Numbered from the stretch's first letter, positions 9,834-19,533 are shown. The stretch is DNA of 64,000 nt from GCA-2720975 sp964469565 (GCA_964469565.1 CAYXZD010000006.1:124001-188000); one strand, 5' to 3'. Program-made: numbers and translations. The notes: a model not told the origin generated them from the sequence alone.

Positions 9834-10847
9834 CTAGAAGTCGATGGCGATGCTTTGCAGGGGATCCCAGTCAGGATCCTTGCCCGCGCGCTTCCGAAGG
9901 AATGTCAACATGGCTCGCATGTCCTGAGGCAGCGGAGCCCCGAACGTGAGTGCCTTCCCGGTGGATGGATGCATGAACTCGATGCGGGCGGCATGCAGCG
10001 CCTGGCGCTGGAGGTCGGGGGCCTGCGCTGGGATCGGCACAGGCAAGGCGCCTGGATGCCGATAGGTGCGATCCCCAAGAATGGGATGGCCGAGATGCGC
10101 CAAGTGCACGCGTAGTTGGTGGGTACGACCCGTCTTGGGGTGAGCTGCCACAAGCGAGAAACCCTCCAATCGGTCGCACACTTGCACCAGCGTTTGCGCC
10201 TCGCGGCCCTCGCCTTCCACAGCGGCGCGGCGTCGATCGCGGTGGCGTTGATCGACGCCGATCGGCACACGAACCCATTCATTATCGAAACGCGGCTCAC
10301 CATGACACAGAGCAAGATAGGTCTTGCGCACCTCGCGCCGCTGGAACTGCCCCTTCAGGGCTTCTAGGGCTTCCACTGTGCGCCCCAAGAGCATGACTCC
10401 GCTCGTCAGTCGGTCCAGCCGATGGACGATGCCAGGCCTATTCTCACCCTGAACTTCTGGGAGAGTGCCAAATCGCTCCTGGGCGAGGTCGGCTACCGTC
10501 CCCCCCCCCACGCGGTCCGTCGCGTGAACCAAGAGGCCTGCAGGTTTGTGGATGACCGCAAGATGCTCGTCCTCGAAGATCACATCGAGGGTTTGGATCG
10601 GCCGGCCCGTTGGGGTCGTCGCAACCCGGTCTGCGGGGGGGGTAAAGGTCACCTCATCCCCTGGTTTCAGGCGCAACCCCGGCCGCGAGGCCAGATCGCC
10701 ATTGACCCGCACCTGCCCCGCACGGATCCACGACTGGAATCTGGAGCGCGAAAACCCCTTCAAGTGCCCCGTGAGCGCATGGTCGAGACGCGCACCGGCC
10801 CCCTCAGAAGGAACAGTGAATTGCTGGGTCTCAGTGGAGCGCGTCAT
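9834..10847 (-). CDS. RluA-family pseudouridine synthase
   Basis: Converts uridine to pseudouridine in rRNA or tRNA. The 337-aa protein has an N-terminal S4 RNA-binding domain (RLDHALTGHLKGFSRSRFQSWIRAGQVRVNG) and the RluA catalytic domain. The active-site motif HRLDRLTSGVMLLGRT contains the catalytic Asp, and GRTHQLRVHLAHLGHPILGD is also present. Start ATG 10847 is chosen because the frame further upstream runs antisense through the response-regulator gene at 10962 and contains nothing S4-like. The exact substrate (RluC, RluD or another) cannot be told from the sequence. It is divergent from the response-regulator gene across about 114 bases. Confidence 0.93.
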   Translation of the reverse strand: MTRSTETQQFTVPSEGAGARLDHALTGHLKGFSRSRFQSWIRAGQVRVNGDLASRPGLRLKPGDEVTFTPPADRVATTPTGRPIQTLDVIFEDEHLAVIHKPAGLLVHATDRVGGGTVADLAQERFGTLPEVQGENRPGIVHRLDRLTSGVMLLGRTVEALEALKGQFQRREVRKTYLALCHGEPRFDNEWVRVPIGVDQRHRDRRRAAVEGEGREAQTLVQVCDRLEGFSLVAAHPKTGRTHQLRVHLAHLGHPILGDRTYRHPGALPVPIPAQAPDLQRQALHAARIEFMHPSTGKALTFGAPLPQDMRAMLTFLRKRAGKDPDWDPLQSIAIDF

Positions 10848-10961
10848 GGGGTCGGGGGAGGAAACTCTACCAGCGCAGCAGCCGGCGGTGGCACAGGTCG
10901 TCGCCGATAGGATAATGAGTTCTGTTCCCCTTGCCATCGGATTGGTACAAGTCCCCCCACG

Positions 10962-12023
10962 ATGGCCCCTACCCCAACCAGTATGCACCCTACCCCCAAG
11001 AACGTCCTGCTCGTCGATGATGAGGTCGGCACGCTTGAACTCACAGCCACTCTCCTCACGGCCCAGGGATTCGCAGTCAGCTTGGCTGCGTCCGTCGCCG
11101 AAACGCGCAAGCGCCTCGAAGGGGAGTCGTTTGATGCAGTGGTGAGCGATGTCATGTTCAAGGGCCAATCCGAGGGCGCCCGCATCCAAGCCATGGTCCG
11201 GGAGATTCAACCGCAGGCCGTGATCGTGCTCATGACCGGCTTCCCCCAGATCGACGGAGCGGTGGCCGCCATCAAGGAGGGAGCGGTGGACTACCTGCAA
11301 AAACCTGTGGACCCTGCGCTCCTGGGTGCCACGATTCACCGCGCCCTACGGGAACGCGACCTGCGGGAGCAACAAGATGAGTTTACGTTTCAAAACATGG
11401 TGGACATCCTCTCAGACCTCGTCTCTCAAACCATTGAGCGGGTGGACCCCTACACGGCCGGGCATGGTGAACGCACGCGCAACTACTGCCGTACAATCGC
11501 GGGTGGCATGGGACTGGACCGTGTCACAACAGAGCGCCTCGAACTGGCTGCCATCGCCCACGATTACGGCAAGATCTACCTCGATGATCTTGGATTCCTC
11601 ACAAAGAAAGGGCCACTCACCTCAGCCGAGTATCGGGAAGTCCAGCGCCACCCCGAGGTCGGTGCGAGCAAACTCGGCGACCATCGCGAGTTGCAGGATG
11701 TCTGCCGATTTGTGGCCGAGCATCACGAGCGCTGGGATGGCGCCGGCTACCCCCTGCGGCTCAAGGGCAAGGAGATCTCAACTGCGGGACGCATTCTGGG
11801 AGTCGTCGAGGTGTTTGACTCCCTAACCACCAAGCGCTCCTATAAAGATCCTTGGGATCTGGACAAGACCATCGATTTCTTTGAATCGCAGGCAGGTACG
11901 GCTTTTGAGCCGCAGGTGGTCGACACCTTCCTGCGCCAGCTTGAAACACACGGCGACGAGTGGCTCAAGGCGCCGCAGCAGGATCTCAAGGCCGCCGGGA
12001 TCATGACGCACCAAGAAGGCTAG
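10962..12023 (+). CDS. response regulator with HD-GYP output domain (RpfG-like)
   Basis: A 353-aa two-domain regulator. The receiver domain (about residues 13-125) has the acidic pair D19-D20, phosphoacceptor D63, T92 and K114. The HD-GYP domain follows from about 145, with H200-D201 in HDYGK, HHERWDGAGYP with GYP at 262-264, and a conserved ILGVVEVFDSLTTKRSYKDP end. Family members hydrolyse cyclic di-GMP, or sometimes cGAMP, with bound metals. All key residues seen are intact, so activity is likely. No histidine kinase gene is adjacent, so this is an orphan regulator here. ATG 10983 is an alternative start. It is divergent from the pseudouridine synthase gene. Confidence 0.93.
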   Translation: MAPTPTSMHPTPKNVLLVDDEVGTLELTATLLTAQGFAVSLAASVAETRKRLEGESFDAVVSDVMFKGQSEGARIQAMVREIQPQAVIVLMTGFPQIDGAVAAIKEGAVDYLQKPVDPALLGATIHRALRERDLREQQDEFTFQNMVDILSDLVSQTIERVDPYTAGHGERTRNYCRTIAGGMGLDRVTTERLELAAIAHDYGKIYLDDLGFLTKKGPLTSAEYREVQRHPEVGASKLGDHRELQDVCRFVAEHHERWDGAGYPLRLKGKEISTAGRILGVVEVFDSLTTKRSYKDPWDLDKTIDFFESQAGTAFEPQVVDTFLRQLETHGDEWLKAPQQDLKAAGIMTHQEG

Positions 12024-12298
12024 CCCCCAGATGGGCGGGGGGGACACGCAGCCCGACACGCACGGGTGGGGCGACGCCCCGGCGGGCAAGTCCAGGCTCG
12101 TTCGGGGCCTACCAACGGCTTGCGCCTCCACCGAGTGACGCTATCCTTGTTGCCCACTGATTGTGTTACGTGAGTCCCCTGAGGGGGTATCTTGGGCCCT
12201 AGGGGCACACTCGCAGGCCCGATCCTTGCCCCCACGGCCCGGCGCGGCCCCAACTCGGCCCAGCGGCACTGCCTGATTTCGACTAACTGTTTTTGCCC

Positions 12299-14068
12299 AT
12301 GCTTTTCACTACTGCATTCCTTGCCCCCCTGGCCCTGTCACTCCCCTTCACAGGCGCCCCCCTCTTCACAGGCACCCCGGGCCTAGCGACCCACGCCAAC
12401 GGTAACGCCGCTCCCCAGACCCAAGGCGGCTCCGCCACGCCTCCCGGCCTGGTCCAACTGCGCGGGGGCACGACAATCGTGGGCTCGACCCCAAAGGAGA
12501 TCCAAGAGCTGGTCGACCAGATTCCTGCGGCCGGCTCCGCACTGCGCGTCCTCGATGCGGAAACCCCCCAGCGCCGCGTGGCCGTGGCCGGGTTTTATTA
12601 CGGCATCACAGAGGTCACCCACGAGCAGTACGCGGCATTCGCTCGCGCTACAGGTGCGCGCCCCCTGCAAGACTGGGGCGCCAAGGCCATCGAGCAGGGC
12701 CGCAAGGACTGGTTCGATGAAATGAACAAGATCAATGAGCAGCGTAGGGCAGAGGGCAAGACAGTCATTCGCGAAAAGTTCGACGCCGCCGAATGGTGGG
12801 AGGAAAACTGGAGCGATAGTGACTGGGACCTCGACGAAGCACTGCGGCTCATGCCCGTCACCCACGTGAACTACGCCGACGCCCTGGCCTACTGCCAATG
12901 GGCAGGTGTGCGTCTACCCACAGAAGAGGAGTACCAGCATGCCGTGCGCGGCAAGGGTAAGTCCCCCTACCCCTGGGGCGACGAATGGGAGACGGGCAAG
13001 TATTGCGGAACCAACGAGGTGCGAGGTCACGCTAAGCCCTACAAGGTCGGACACTTCGAGTCGGGCAAGTCGAGCGAGGGACTCTACGAGTTGAGCGGGA
13101 ATGTGTGGGAGTGGACCTCCAGCCCCTACGTCGCCCCCGAGAAATTCAAGAAGAACAAATACAAGGTGAACGGCGAAAAGAAAGAATTCCACCCAAAGTG
13201 GAATGGCAATCAGCGCATTGCGGTGGGAGGTTCATTCCAGAATGCCCGCTGGGTGGCGCGCTGTAGCGTACGCCGCAGTACGCCACGCAATGAGGTCACC
13301 AATGCTCTGGGATTCCGCATCGCAGCCTCCAGCCAAGTGGGGCTCGACATTGCAAACTCAGTCATGGAGGCTCAAGTCAAGGGGTCAGACCACCGAGTCA
13401 GCGGTGTGACCTACAATCCGAGCGGTGCTATCGCCAAGGATCGCTGGGAGTCGGGGTCAGGAGCCAAGGGCGCCCCCGATGGCTATGGAGTCATCGCTGG
13501 CTACGAGTACCTAGCCTATGTACCCGTCAGTGAAATGGAGGAAACCCAGGATGCGAGCTTCCGCCGGGACAGTCTGACTGCTCCCGCCCACGTAGGTTTC
13601 CTTTCGATCAGCGAGCCGATGCTTCAGCCTGAATTGCCCGCCGGCACATACTTGTTGGCATTCCGTTCAAAGGGCAAGGTTCCCAAGGCCAAACCAGCAG
13701 AAGGGGAAGAAACCACCCCTGATGCAGACGACGAGTCCAGCGACCCTGCCATGCTCGCCCTCATCGAAGGCCTCGATCTCGAATCAGACAACTTGCTGTT
13801 CATCAATGCGGAGACGGGCGAGCGATCCGCATTCCTTCCCATCAGTGGGTTGGCCTTTGGAAAGGGTGATGCAGGGGGCAGTTGGGGAGAAGTCCCTAAG
13901 AGCCACATGGAGGTCGATCCCAACAATCCCAAGAAGCAGATCAAGGTCGAAGAGACTTGGCTTCGCTGCGACGTGCGCATCGCCACCAAGATTCGCCGTC
14001 GCTGCCTCGTGTTGGGCTTTGAGATGATGCCGGCTCAAACCCACTTCGATCACAAGTGGCGCAAATAG
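12299..14068 (+). CDS. secreted SUMF1/formylglycine-generating-enzyme-like protein
   Basis: The 589-aa protein starts at ATG 12299 with a clear signal peptide (MLFTTAFLAPLALSLPF); a TTG two codons upstream is less likely. Residues about 90-350 form an FGE-sulfatase (SUMF1) domain: ITEVTHEQYAAFARATG, VTHVNYADALAYCQWAG, RLPTEEEYQHAVRG, PYPWGDEWE, LYELSGNVWEWTSS and GGSFQN. The remaining 230 residues are unrecognised and likely beta-rich. True formylglycine-generating enzymes are usually cytoplasmic or membrane-facing and compact. The export signal and the large extra C-terminus suggest a divergent member that may not modify sulfatases. The roughly 275 bases upstream contain no gene I can support. 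Confidence 0.85.
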   Translation: MLFTTAFLAPLALSLPFTGAPLFTGTPGLATHANGNAAPQTQGGSATPPGLVQLRGGTTIVGSTPKEIQELVDQIPAAGSALRVLDAETPQRRVAVAGFYYGITEVTHEQYAAFARATGARPLQDWGAKAIEQGRKDWFDEMNKINEQRRAEGKTVIREKFDAAEWWEENWSDSDWDLDEALRLMPVTHVNYADALAYCQWAGVRLPTEEEYQHAVRGKGKSPYPWGDEWETGKYCGTNEVRGHAKPYKVGHFESGKSSEGLYELSGNVWEWTSSPYVAPEKFKKNKYKVNGEKKEFHPKWNGNQRIAVGGSFQNARWVARCSVRRSTPRNEVTNALGFRIAASSQVGLDIANSVMEAQVKGSDHRVSGVTYNPSGAIAKDRWESGSGAKGAPDGYGVIAGYEYLAYVPVSEMEETQDASFRRDSLTAPAHVGFLSISEPMLQPELPAGTYLLAFRSKGKVPKAKPAEGEETTPDADDESSDPAMLALIEGLDLESDNLLFINAETGERSAFLPISGLAFGKGDAGGSWGEVPKSHMEVDPNNPKKQIKVEETWLRCDVRIATKIRRRCLVLGFEMMPAQTHFDHKWRK

Positions 14069-14101
14069 GCAGCTCCCCCCCCCAGCCAATCCGCAACTCC
14101 C

Positions 14102-14671
14102 ATGACTACCGTCATCGTTGCCCGTAAGGGTTCCAAGGTCTGCATCGCCGCGGACTCCCTAGCCAAATACGGATCGACCTTGGAGAGTGCGGACATGGTG
14201 GTCAACCACTCCAAGCTCGTCCCGGTGGGCGACAGTTGGCTAGCCCCCACCGGCCCCGCCAGCGCACAGCTGTTACTGCACAGCTACTTTGCCGAGGAAA
14301 AGCGCCCCCGAGATTTCAGCAACTGCCAAGGCATTTTTGAAACCTTCGTGGACATGCAGGGCATTCTCAAGGACGACTACTTCCTCAACCCCAAGGAGGA
14401 CGAGCGGGATCCCTTCGACTCCCTACAGATGGAGGTGCTCGTCGCTTCCCCCGCAGGAATCTTTGGGGTCTACCCCCTGCGCTCGGTACAGGAGTACACG
14501 CGCTACTATGCATTCGGAAGCGGCGCTGAGTATGCCCTCGGCGCCATGCACCACGCGTACGATTCCAGCCCAGACGCACGATCGGTCGCCCTCGCGGGCT
14601 TGCAAGCTGCCGCCGCACTCGACGACTCCAGCAGTGCGCCTTTCAGCATTCAAGAAGTCAATCTGAGCTAG
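14102..14671 (+). CDS. proteasome/HslV-like Ntn hydrolase
   Basis: A 189-aa protein resembling bacterial proteasome-type peptidases. After removal of Met, the N-terminus is Thr1-Thr2-Val-Ile-Val, as in HslV and proteasome beta subunits. Asp17 falls exactly where those enzymes have Asp17 (CIAADS). A lysine in NHSKLVPVGD (residue 37 in mature numbering) lies four residues later than the canonical Lys33. The C-terminal part (AFGSGAEYALGAMHHAY ... ARSVALAGLQAAAALDD) matches the helix pair of beta-type subunits. I infer a self-processing threonine peptidase. No HslU or other ATPase gene is adjacent, and the family may be an uncharacterised one. It follows the SUMF1 gene by 33 bases and overlaps the tail of the convergent lipoprotein gene by 14 bases. 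Confidence 0.75.
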   Translation: MTTVIVARKGSKVCIAADSLAKYGSTLESADMVVNHSKLVPVGDSWLAPTGPASAQLLLHSYFAEEKRPRDFSNCQGIFETFVDMQGILKDDYFLNPKEDERDPFDSLQMEVLVASPAGIFGVYPLRSVQEYTRYYAFGSGAEYALGAMHHAYDSSPDARSVALAGLQAAAALDDSSSAPFSIQEVNLS

Positions 14672-15374
14672 CGCTCGGAGTTTGCCCTTCGTGGGGCTTG
14701 TCCAAGACGCGCAGCCGCAATCCACGCACCGTCGCGAATGTGCAATAGCTCGCCACACCAAGGGGCTGGCTCAAGAGCACCTCAGGTCGAACTTCAAAGT
14801 GGTGGCCTTCCCGTGGTTGATCGACAATGAGATCCCCGTCGACCCAGCAGCGGATGTGAGAAGTGAGGACTTCAACCCGCACATGGTATTCCTGTCCTGT
14901 GACGTAGGTCTGAAAGGAGCGTGTCGGGTTAGTCGATGCATCTTCGCCATCCACGCACGACAAACCCGTCAACCCGCCGCCCCAGCCCCCAAGGATCAAA
15001 GTTGCCGCCCCCTGGCCCACTGGAACCGTCAGCCCACAAAAGAAGTCTGTCCCTTCGAGTCGGACGGCCCAAACCTCCAGCTGGTAGTCCTCAGTAGGAA
15101 AGTCCCGACGCAGATCCTCTCCACTGAAAACGACCCCGGTCCAATGCACGCCCGTCAATGGCGAACCTGCCGGGAGCTTCACGCCGTCACGCGTCCACTG
15201 CACTTCACCCTCACCGCCAAAAGCGGTGCTTTGGGCTAGCCCCCTAGAGCCGCCCGCCAGCAGCTCCGTCCAGTCACTCCAGATCGGAGCGGGAGGATCC
15301 AAGAGTCTGCACGCGCTGAGCCCCATCAAGAGCACAGCACACAGGGCGACGCGGATTCGGTACCTGTGACTCAT
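14658..15374 (-). CDS. lipoprotein of unknown function, possibly lectin-like fold
   Basis: A 238-aa lipoprotein. The start at ATG 15374 gives a compact signal (positively charged MSHRYRIR, hydrophobic core, lipobox LMGLSACR). The mature part contains LTGVHWTGVVFSGEDLRRDFPTEDYQLEVWAVR and YHVRVEVLTSHIRCWVDGDLIVDQ. These patterns are typical of concanavalin-like/DUF1080 (3-keto-disaccharide hydrolase-like) beta sandwiches. I cannot assign a substrate. It lies 67 bases downstream of the M17 aminopeptidase gene on the same strand and may be cotranscribed. Its 3' end overlaps the convergent Ntn hydrolase gene. Confidence 0.75.
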   Translation of the reverse strand: MSHRYRIRVALCAVLLMGLSACRLLDPPAPIWSDWTELLAGGSRGLAQSTAFGGEGEVQWTRDGVKLPAGSPLTGVHWTGVVFSGEDLRRDFPTEDYQLEVWAVRLEGTDFFCGLTVPVGQGAATLILGGWGGGLTGLSCVDGEDASTNPTRSFQTYVTGQEYHVRVEVLTSHIRCWVDGDLIVDQPREGHHFEVRPEVLLSQPLGVASYCTFATVRGLRLRVLDKPHEGQTPSASSD

Positions 15375-15441
15375 CCCTGACCCCGCCCCGATAACCCAAG
15401 AGGAATCTCCCGGCAACTAGGCACCGATTCCAGACATTGGC

Positions 15442-16839
15442 TCAAGTCCCGTACCGGCCCTGCAGCATCGCCAGGGCAGCGCGGACTCCATAGGCCTCGC
15501 CGCCCACGGGGCGTCCTGCTTGAGCGTGGGCATTCCAGCCCATTGTGTCCACGTGGGCCCAACAACGGCCTTCGGACACAAACTCCTTCAAGAACAAGGC
15601 GGCCGTGATGGCGCCCCCCATGGGCGTGGAGCCAATGTTGTTGAGATCGGCCACGGAGCTGTCAAGGAATCGTCGATAGGGTGGGTGCAAGGGCAGGCGC
15701 CAATAGGGGTCGGTCACCGCCTGACCCGCAGCCAAGAGATCCTCAGCGAGGGCATCATCGGTACAGAAGAGCGCAGGCAACTCCGTACCGAGCGCCACCC
15801 GAGCCGCCCCGGTCAAGGTAGCGAAGTCCATCAGGACTTCCGGCTCTTCACGATCGGCTTCGGTCAACGCATCGCAGAGAATCAGCCGTCCTTCCGCATC
15901 CGTGTTGCCCACCTCGACCGACTTGCCCTTGCGGCTCGCAAGCACATCAAGAGGCCGGAATGCATTCCCAGCAATGGCGTTTTCCACACACGGGACGAGC
16001 AGGCGCAGACGCACGGGCAAGCCAGCGTCCATCACGGCTTGGGCCAGCGCGAGGGCAGATGCGCTGCCCCCCATGTCTTTCTTCATCAGCTTCATTCCCG
16101 CAGAGGGTTTGATGTCTAACCCCCCCGAATCAAAGATCACTCCTTTGCCCACAAGCGTCACCTTGGGGGCATTGTCTGCCCCCCAGGTGAGGTCGGCCAA
16201 ACGCGGGGCACGGCTCGCGGCGCGGCCGACCGCATGGATGCACGGGTAGTTCTGTTCCAACAGTTCATCCCCCACAATGGCGCTGTATTGAGCGCCATAG
16301 CGTCCCGCCACCTCCTCAACGGCTCCGGCCAATTCCTCTGGTCCCAGATCCTCCGCAGGGGTATTGACCAGATCTCGCGCCAATGCCACCGCCTCGGCCT
16401 GGCGCCGCACGCCTTCACGGTCACAGCCCTGCGGCCATGCAAATCGCGGTTGCTCAGCGGTCGCCGGCTTGTAGCGAGTAAACCGATAGCTGGCGAGGGC
16501 CCAACCCAAGGCCGCCCAATGGGCCTGCTCCGGGCTGACCCCCTGGACCTGAAACACGGCTGGAGGAGAGGCCACGGGCAGGGTCGTCAGGAGCGGTGCC
16601 CAGTCCCAGAGAGTGGCCTCCTCCGGCATTCCAAACAAGACACCCTCGAGCTGACCCGCCGGCCCAGGCAGACACAAGACCTGCCCAGCTTGAGCCTTGA
16701 ATCCCTGGGCTTCTGCCCACGTCGCCCCAAGGTCAGAACCCGCGAGCCGTGCCTCCAGCCCCTCAGGGGTCACCGGCCAAACAGGAATCGGCACGCACCC
16801 TTCAAGGCACGCCGCATCGACAAAGGTGTGAAGAATCAT
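15442..16839 (-). CDS. M17 leucyl aminopeptidase family protein
   Basis: Cytosolic metallo-aminopeptidase, 465 aa, that releases N-terminal residues from peptides. Diagnostic M17 motifs are present: VGKGVIFDSGGLDIKPSAGM and LMKKDMGGSA around the metal-binding Lys and Asp residues, the hallmark NTDAEGRL, and a DFATLTGAARVALG stretch. The N-terminal domain is divergent, as is usual in the family. The gene begins 32 bases after the OPT transporter gene on the same strand. This suggests that imported oligopeptides are hydrolysed by this enzyme. The catalytic residues look intact. Confidence 0.93.
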   Translation of the reverse strand: MILHTFVDAACLEGCVPIPVWPVTPEGLEARLAGSDLGATWAEAQGFKAQAGQVLCLPGPAGQLEGVLFGMPEEATLWDWAPLLTTLPVASPPAVFQVQGVSPEQAHWAALGWALASYRFTRYKPATAEQPRFAWPQGCDREGVRRQAEAVALARDLVNTPAEDLGPEELAGAVEEVAGRYGAQYSAIVGDELLEQNYPCIHAVGRAASRAPRLADLTWGADNAPKVTLVGKGVIFDSGGLDIKPSAGMKLMKKDMGGSASALALAQAVMDAGLPVRLRLLVPCVENAIAGNAFRPLDVLASRKGKSVEVGNTDAEGRLILCDALTEADREEPEVLMDFATLTGAARVALGTELPALFCTDDALAEDLLAAGQAVTDPYWRLPLHPPYRRFLDSSVADLNNIGSTPMGGAITAALFLKEFVSEGRCWAHVDTMGWNAHAQAGRPVGGEAYGVRAALAMLQGRYGT

Positions 16840-16871
16840 TGGAGTCTCTGGGGATACAAAAAAGTGCCGGC

Positions 16872-18746
16872 TTACTTCGCTGGCTTGGTCATCTCGAGGA
16901 ACAAGTACAAGGCCAAGAGGGCACCGGCAATGGTCACGGCCGTCTTCGGCTCGAACAGGTGCACTTCCACACTCAGAGCTGCCAGGATCGCAAGGCCCAG
17001 TCCCATGAGGGCCTCGCCCGCGATCACGCCCGAAGAAAAGAGCACGCCCCGGTGCAGGGCCGACTCGTGGTTTTCCTTAGGCACGTTGCGAGTGGCGAGG
17101 TGAGCGATGATGCCCCCCAGCAGAATGGGTGTTGCCAAGCCAAAGGGCAGGTACATGCCGACCGCCACGGGCATCAAGTGCAGACGAAAGGTCGAACCCT
17201 TCGACTTGAGGACAGCGTCTAGGATAAGAATCACAAGCCCTACGCCCGCGCCAATCTGAATCAAGTGCCAGGGCAGGTCGCCTACCCCCGCGAAGCCCTC
17301 AGCCAAACTCTTGAACAGGCCCGCCTGGGGAGCCGGCAGTAGACGGCCACCGATGCCACCCTCAGTGTTGTTGTGGAGGAGGGTCAGGATCGGCGCCATC
17401 ACAAACGAGGCCATGCCAGCCCCGACCACCTGCATGATCTGCTGCCGATGGGGTGCTGCACCCACCAGCGAACCCGTCTTGAGGTCATTGCACACATCCC
17501 CCGCCGTACAGGCTACGCAACAAACAACCGCAGCGACGCCGATGATGGCCACCATCACATCCTTGCCCTGCATATCAAACAAGCTCAGCATCAATCCTGT
17601 AAAGAGCACGGCAGTGATGGTCATCCCCGACACCGGACTGTTGGAATTGCCCACAAGCCCGACGATGTAACTGGCTACGGCGGTAAAGAAGAAAGACATG
17701 ATCAGCATCACCACGGTCGACAGCAAGGTGATGTCCATTCGACCCGTGAATCGGTAGTAGATGCCGAACACGCCCGCAACGCAGACGAGGGACAGGAATA
17801 CAATCACGCCCGAGGGTAGGTCGCGTTGGCCGTCATCTGCGCCGCGGCCCTTGCCCGTCAGTTCACGGATCGCCTCGACTAACCCTTGCCGCACGGCCAC
17901 GATCGAGGCCGCCCCGCCCATCACCATGGCCCCTACGCCCACATAGCGAACCTGTGTGCTCCACAGGGCCCAAGCCTGGTCGACTGCAGAGGCACTGGTG
18001 TCCTCTGGCAGGCCCAACATGGGGATACCGATCAGCCAGGCGAGGGAGCCGCCGATGAAGATGAGAATGGCTACGTTGAGGCGCACGATCACACCCACCG
18101 CGACCAGCATGGGCGACACGTCGCCCCCCATGTAGAGGATTCTGCCTGCGCGTTCGGTGGCCCACTCAAGGCTATGCCCCATCAGCTCAAGGAATCCCTG
18201 CACGAATTTGAAAATGGCTCCGAGGAGTCCCCCGAGCAAGAGGGCCTGGGCGCCGGATTCATCCCCGCCTTCCTGAGAACCCGTTTCAAGCACCTTGGCG
18301 CAGGCCACTCCCTCCGGATAGGCCAAGTCGGGGTTGTTCACAACGAAGACCTTGCGCATGGGGATCATCAACAGGATGCCCAAGAGCCCTCCGGCAAAGG
18401 AAACGGCCGTCACGGTCCAGAAATCGAATTCTGTCCAGATGCCCATCATCACGAGGGCGGGCATGGTGAAAATAATACCCGCCGCCAAGGACTCTCCGGC
18501 AGAGGCCGCTGTCTGGACTTGATTCGCTTCTAGAATCGATCCCTTTCTCCGAAAGAACCGAAACACCACCATGGCCATCACGGCTGCAGGGATCGAGGCA
18601 GAGACTGTCATGCCCGCCTTCAGGCCCACATAGACATTGGCCGCCCCCATGACAATGGAGAGCAGGATACCGAGAAGAACCACGCGGAGGTTGAGCTCCG
18701 GCAGCGGTGGGACAGACGGTTGGGCAGGGTGCTTGGGCGAAGTCAT
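16872..18746 (-). CDS. OPT-family oligopeptide transporter
   Basis: A 624-aa polytopic membrane protein of the oligopeptide transporter (OPT) family. Visible family features include NLRVVLLGILLSIVMGAANVYVGLKAGMTVSASIPAAVM near the N-terminus, NQVQTAASAGESLAAGIIFTMPAL, and NSNSPVSGMTITAV in the centre. About 14-16 hydrophobic segments are spread along the length. Bacterial OPT proteins are poorly characterised; peptide or metal-chelate uptake is the usual assumption. The downstream aminopeptidase gene supports peptide uptake. The C-terminus ends at a TAA shortly before that gene. Confidence 0.93.
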   Translation of the reverse strand: MTSPKHPAQPSVPPLPELNLRVVLLGILLSIVMGAANVYVGLKAGMTVSASIPAAVMAMVVFRFFRRKGSILEANQVQTAASAGESLAAGIIFTMPALVMMGIWTEFDFWTVTAVSFAGGLLGILLMIPMRKVFVVNNPDLAYPEGVACAKVLETGSQEGGDESGAQALLLGGLLGAIFKFVQGFLELMGHSLEWATERAGRILYMGGDVSPMLVAVGVIVRLNVAILIFIGGSLAWLIGIPMLGLPEDTSASAVDQAWALWSTQVRYVGVGAMVMGGAASIVAVRQGLVEAIRELTGKGRGADDGQRDLPSGVIVFLSLVCVAGVFGIYYRFTGRMDITLLSTVVMLIMSFFFTAVASYIVGLVGNSNSPVSGMTITAVLFTGLMLSLFDMQGKDVMVAIIGVAAVVCCVACTAGDVCNDLKTGSLVGAAPHRQQIMQVVGAGMASFVMAPILTLLHNNTEGGIGGRLLPAPQAGLFKSLAEGFAGVGDLPWHLIQIGAGVGLVILILDAVLKSKGSTFRLHLMPVAVGMYLPFGLATPILLGGIIAHLATRNVPKENHESALHRGVLFSSGVIAGEALMGLGLAILAALSVEVHLFEPKTAVTIAGALLALYLFLEMTKPAK

Positions 18747-18895
18747 GGTGAGCAGGGGCTGGGGGGAGATTCGCAGGGACTAGAGACCATAAAGCTCCCC
18801 ACGGTCAAGCACTAATCGCCTGACTGGGTTGGAAGTCGCCACCGATCTTTGCCGCTATCGTCTGAGGCCATCGGTGAAGCGGGTTGCGGGGCCGC

Positions 18896-19297
18896 CTATT
18901 GAGCCTTGGGAGCACCCGGCTGAACTCGTATGGGTTCGGGCGCAGGAGCTGCAGGGGAACTTGCTCCCCTCGACCCCGGTTCGGTGACTTGCAGAGACTC
19001 GCTTCCTGCTGAAGAGTGAGCCAACGCCCCTCCCGCATTCTCTTGCTGCCGGCCGCTCTCCTCGGGCACCGAGTCCGCAACCGGAGCTGCATCCTCTAGC
19101 GCGAGGCCAGCCTCCGGAAACAACACCCGCGGGTGGGCAGGCCGTGCTGGCCGAGTGAGCACCGTGCGCGCCGACGGGCCGGCGTGGATGGATCGCTCCG
19201 ATCGATGCACCCAAAAGGCGACACCCAAGGCAAGGGACGCCGTCCACCAGGGGATGGTCGTGCGCCTCAAACGGCGATTGTGATGGGCATGTCCCAT
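18896..19297 (-). CDS. hypothetical single-pass membrane protein, 133 aa
   Basis: I do not recognise this protein. It starts at ATG 19297 with a basic, His-rich leader and a single hydrophobic segment at about residues 17-31 (WWTASLALGVAFWV). A low-complexity region rich in Ala, Pro, Ser and Glu follows and would be extracytoplasmic. Other frames overlap the same DNA, so coding status is uncertain. This is the most protein-like frame in the otherwise empty 18747-19533 stretch between the transporter gene and mqnB. Confidence 0.45.
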   Translation of the reverse strand: MGHAHHNRRLRRTTIPWWTASLALGVAFWVHRSERSIHAGPSARTVLTRPARPAHPRVLFPEAGLALEDAAPVADSVPEESGRQQENAGGALAHSSAGSESLQVTEPGSRGASSPAAPAPEPIRVQPGAPKAQ

Positions 19298-19533
19298 GAT
19301 GGCGGAGGATAGCGATCCGCAAGTGCTGAGTCGCCCAGAGCACCCATTCTTGGGATTTCCCCCCGGGGAAAGGCCCCTCAGGAGGTCCTAGGGGGGTTTC
19401 GAGCGTCCCCAATCGAACCCCGCGGGCCCCCTGGCTCCCCCACAACGGGGCGCATCCATCCGCACCCGCCAGCCGCGAAGTGAGCCCTGTCTCCCTTGCA
19501 CGGGACCGCCCGCTCCAAGATGATCGCCCCTCC

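Noticed and set aside
10546..11145. 199-aa plus-strand frame
   Set aside because: Shadow of the pseudouridine synthase and response-regulator genes, with no recognisable domain.
10848..11339. Upstream extension of the RluA-type frame to 501 aa
   Set aside because: It runs antisense through the response-regulator gene and its sequence is His-rich and not S4-like.
12024..12298. Possible terminators or small RNA in the GC-rich stretch after the response regulator
   Set aside because: Short C/G palindromes are frequent in this composition and none is followed by a clear U-run.
18747..19533. Several overlapping frames of 95-292 aa on the minus strand
   Set aside because: They overlap each other in different phases; only the 133-aa frame with a membrane segment looks protein-like.
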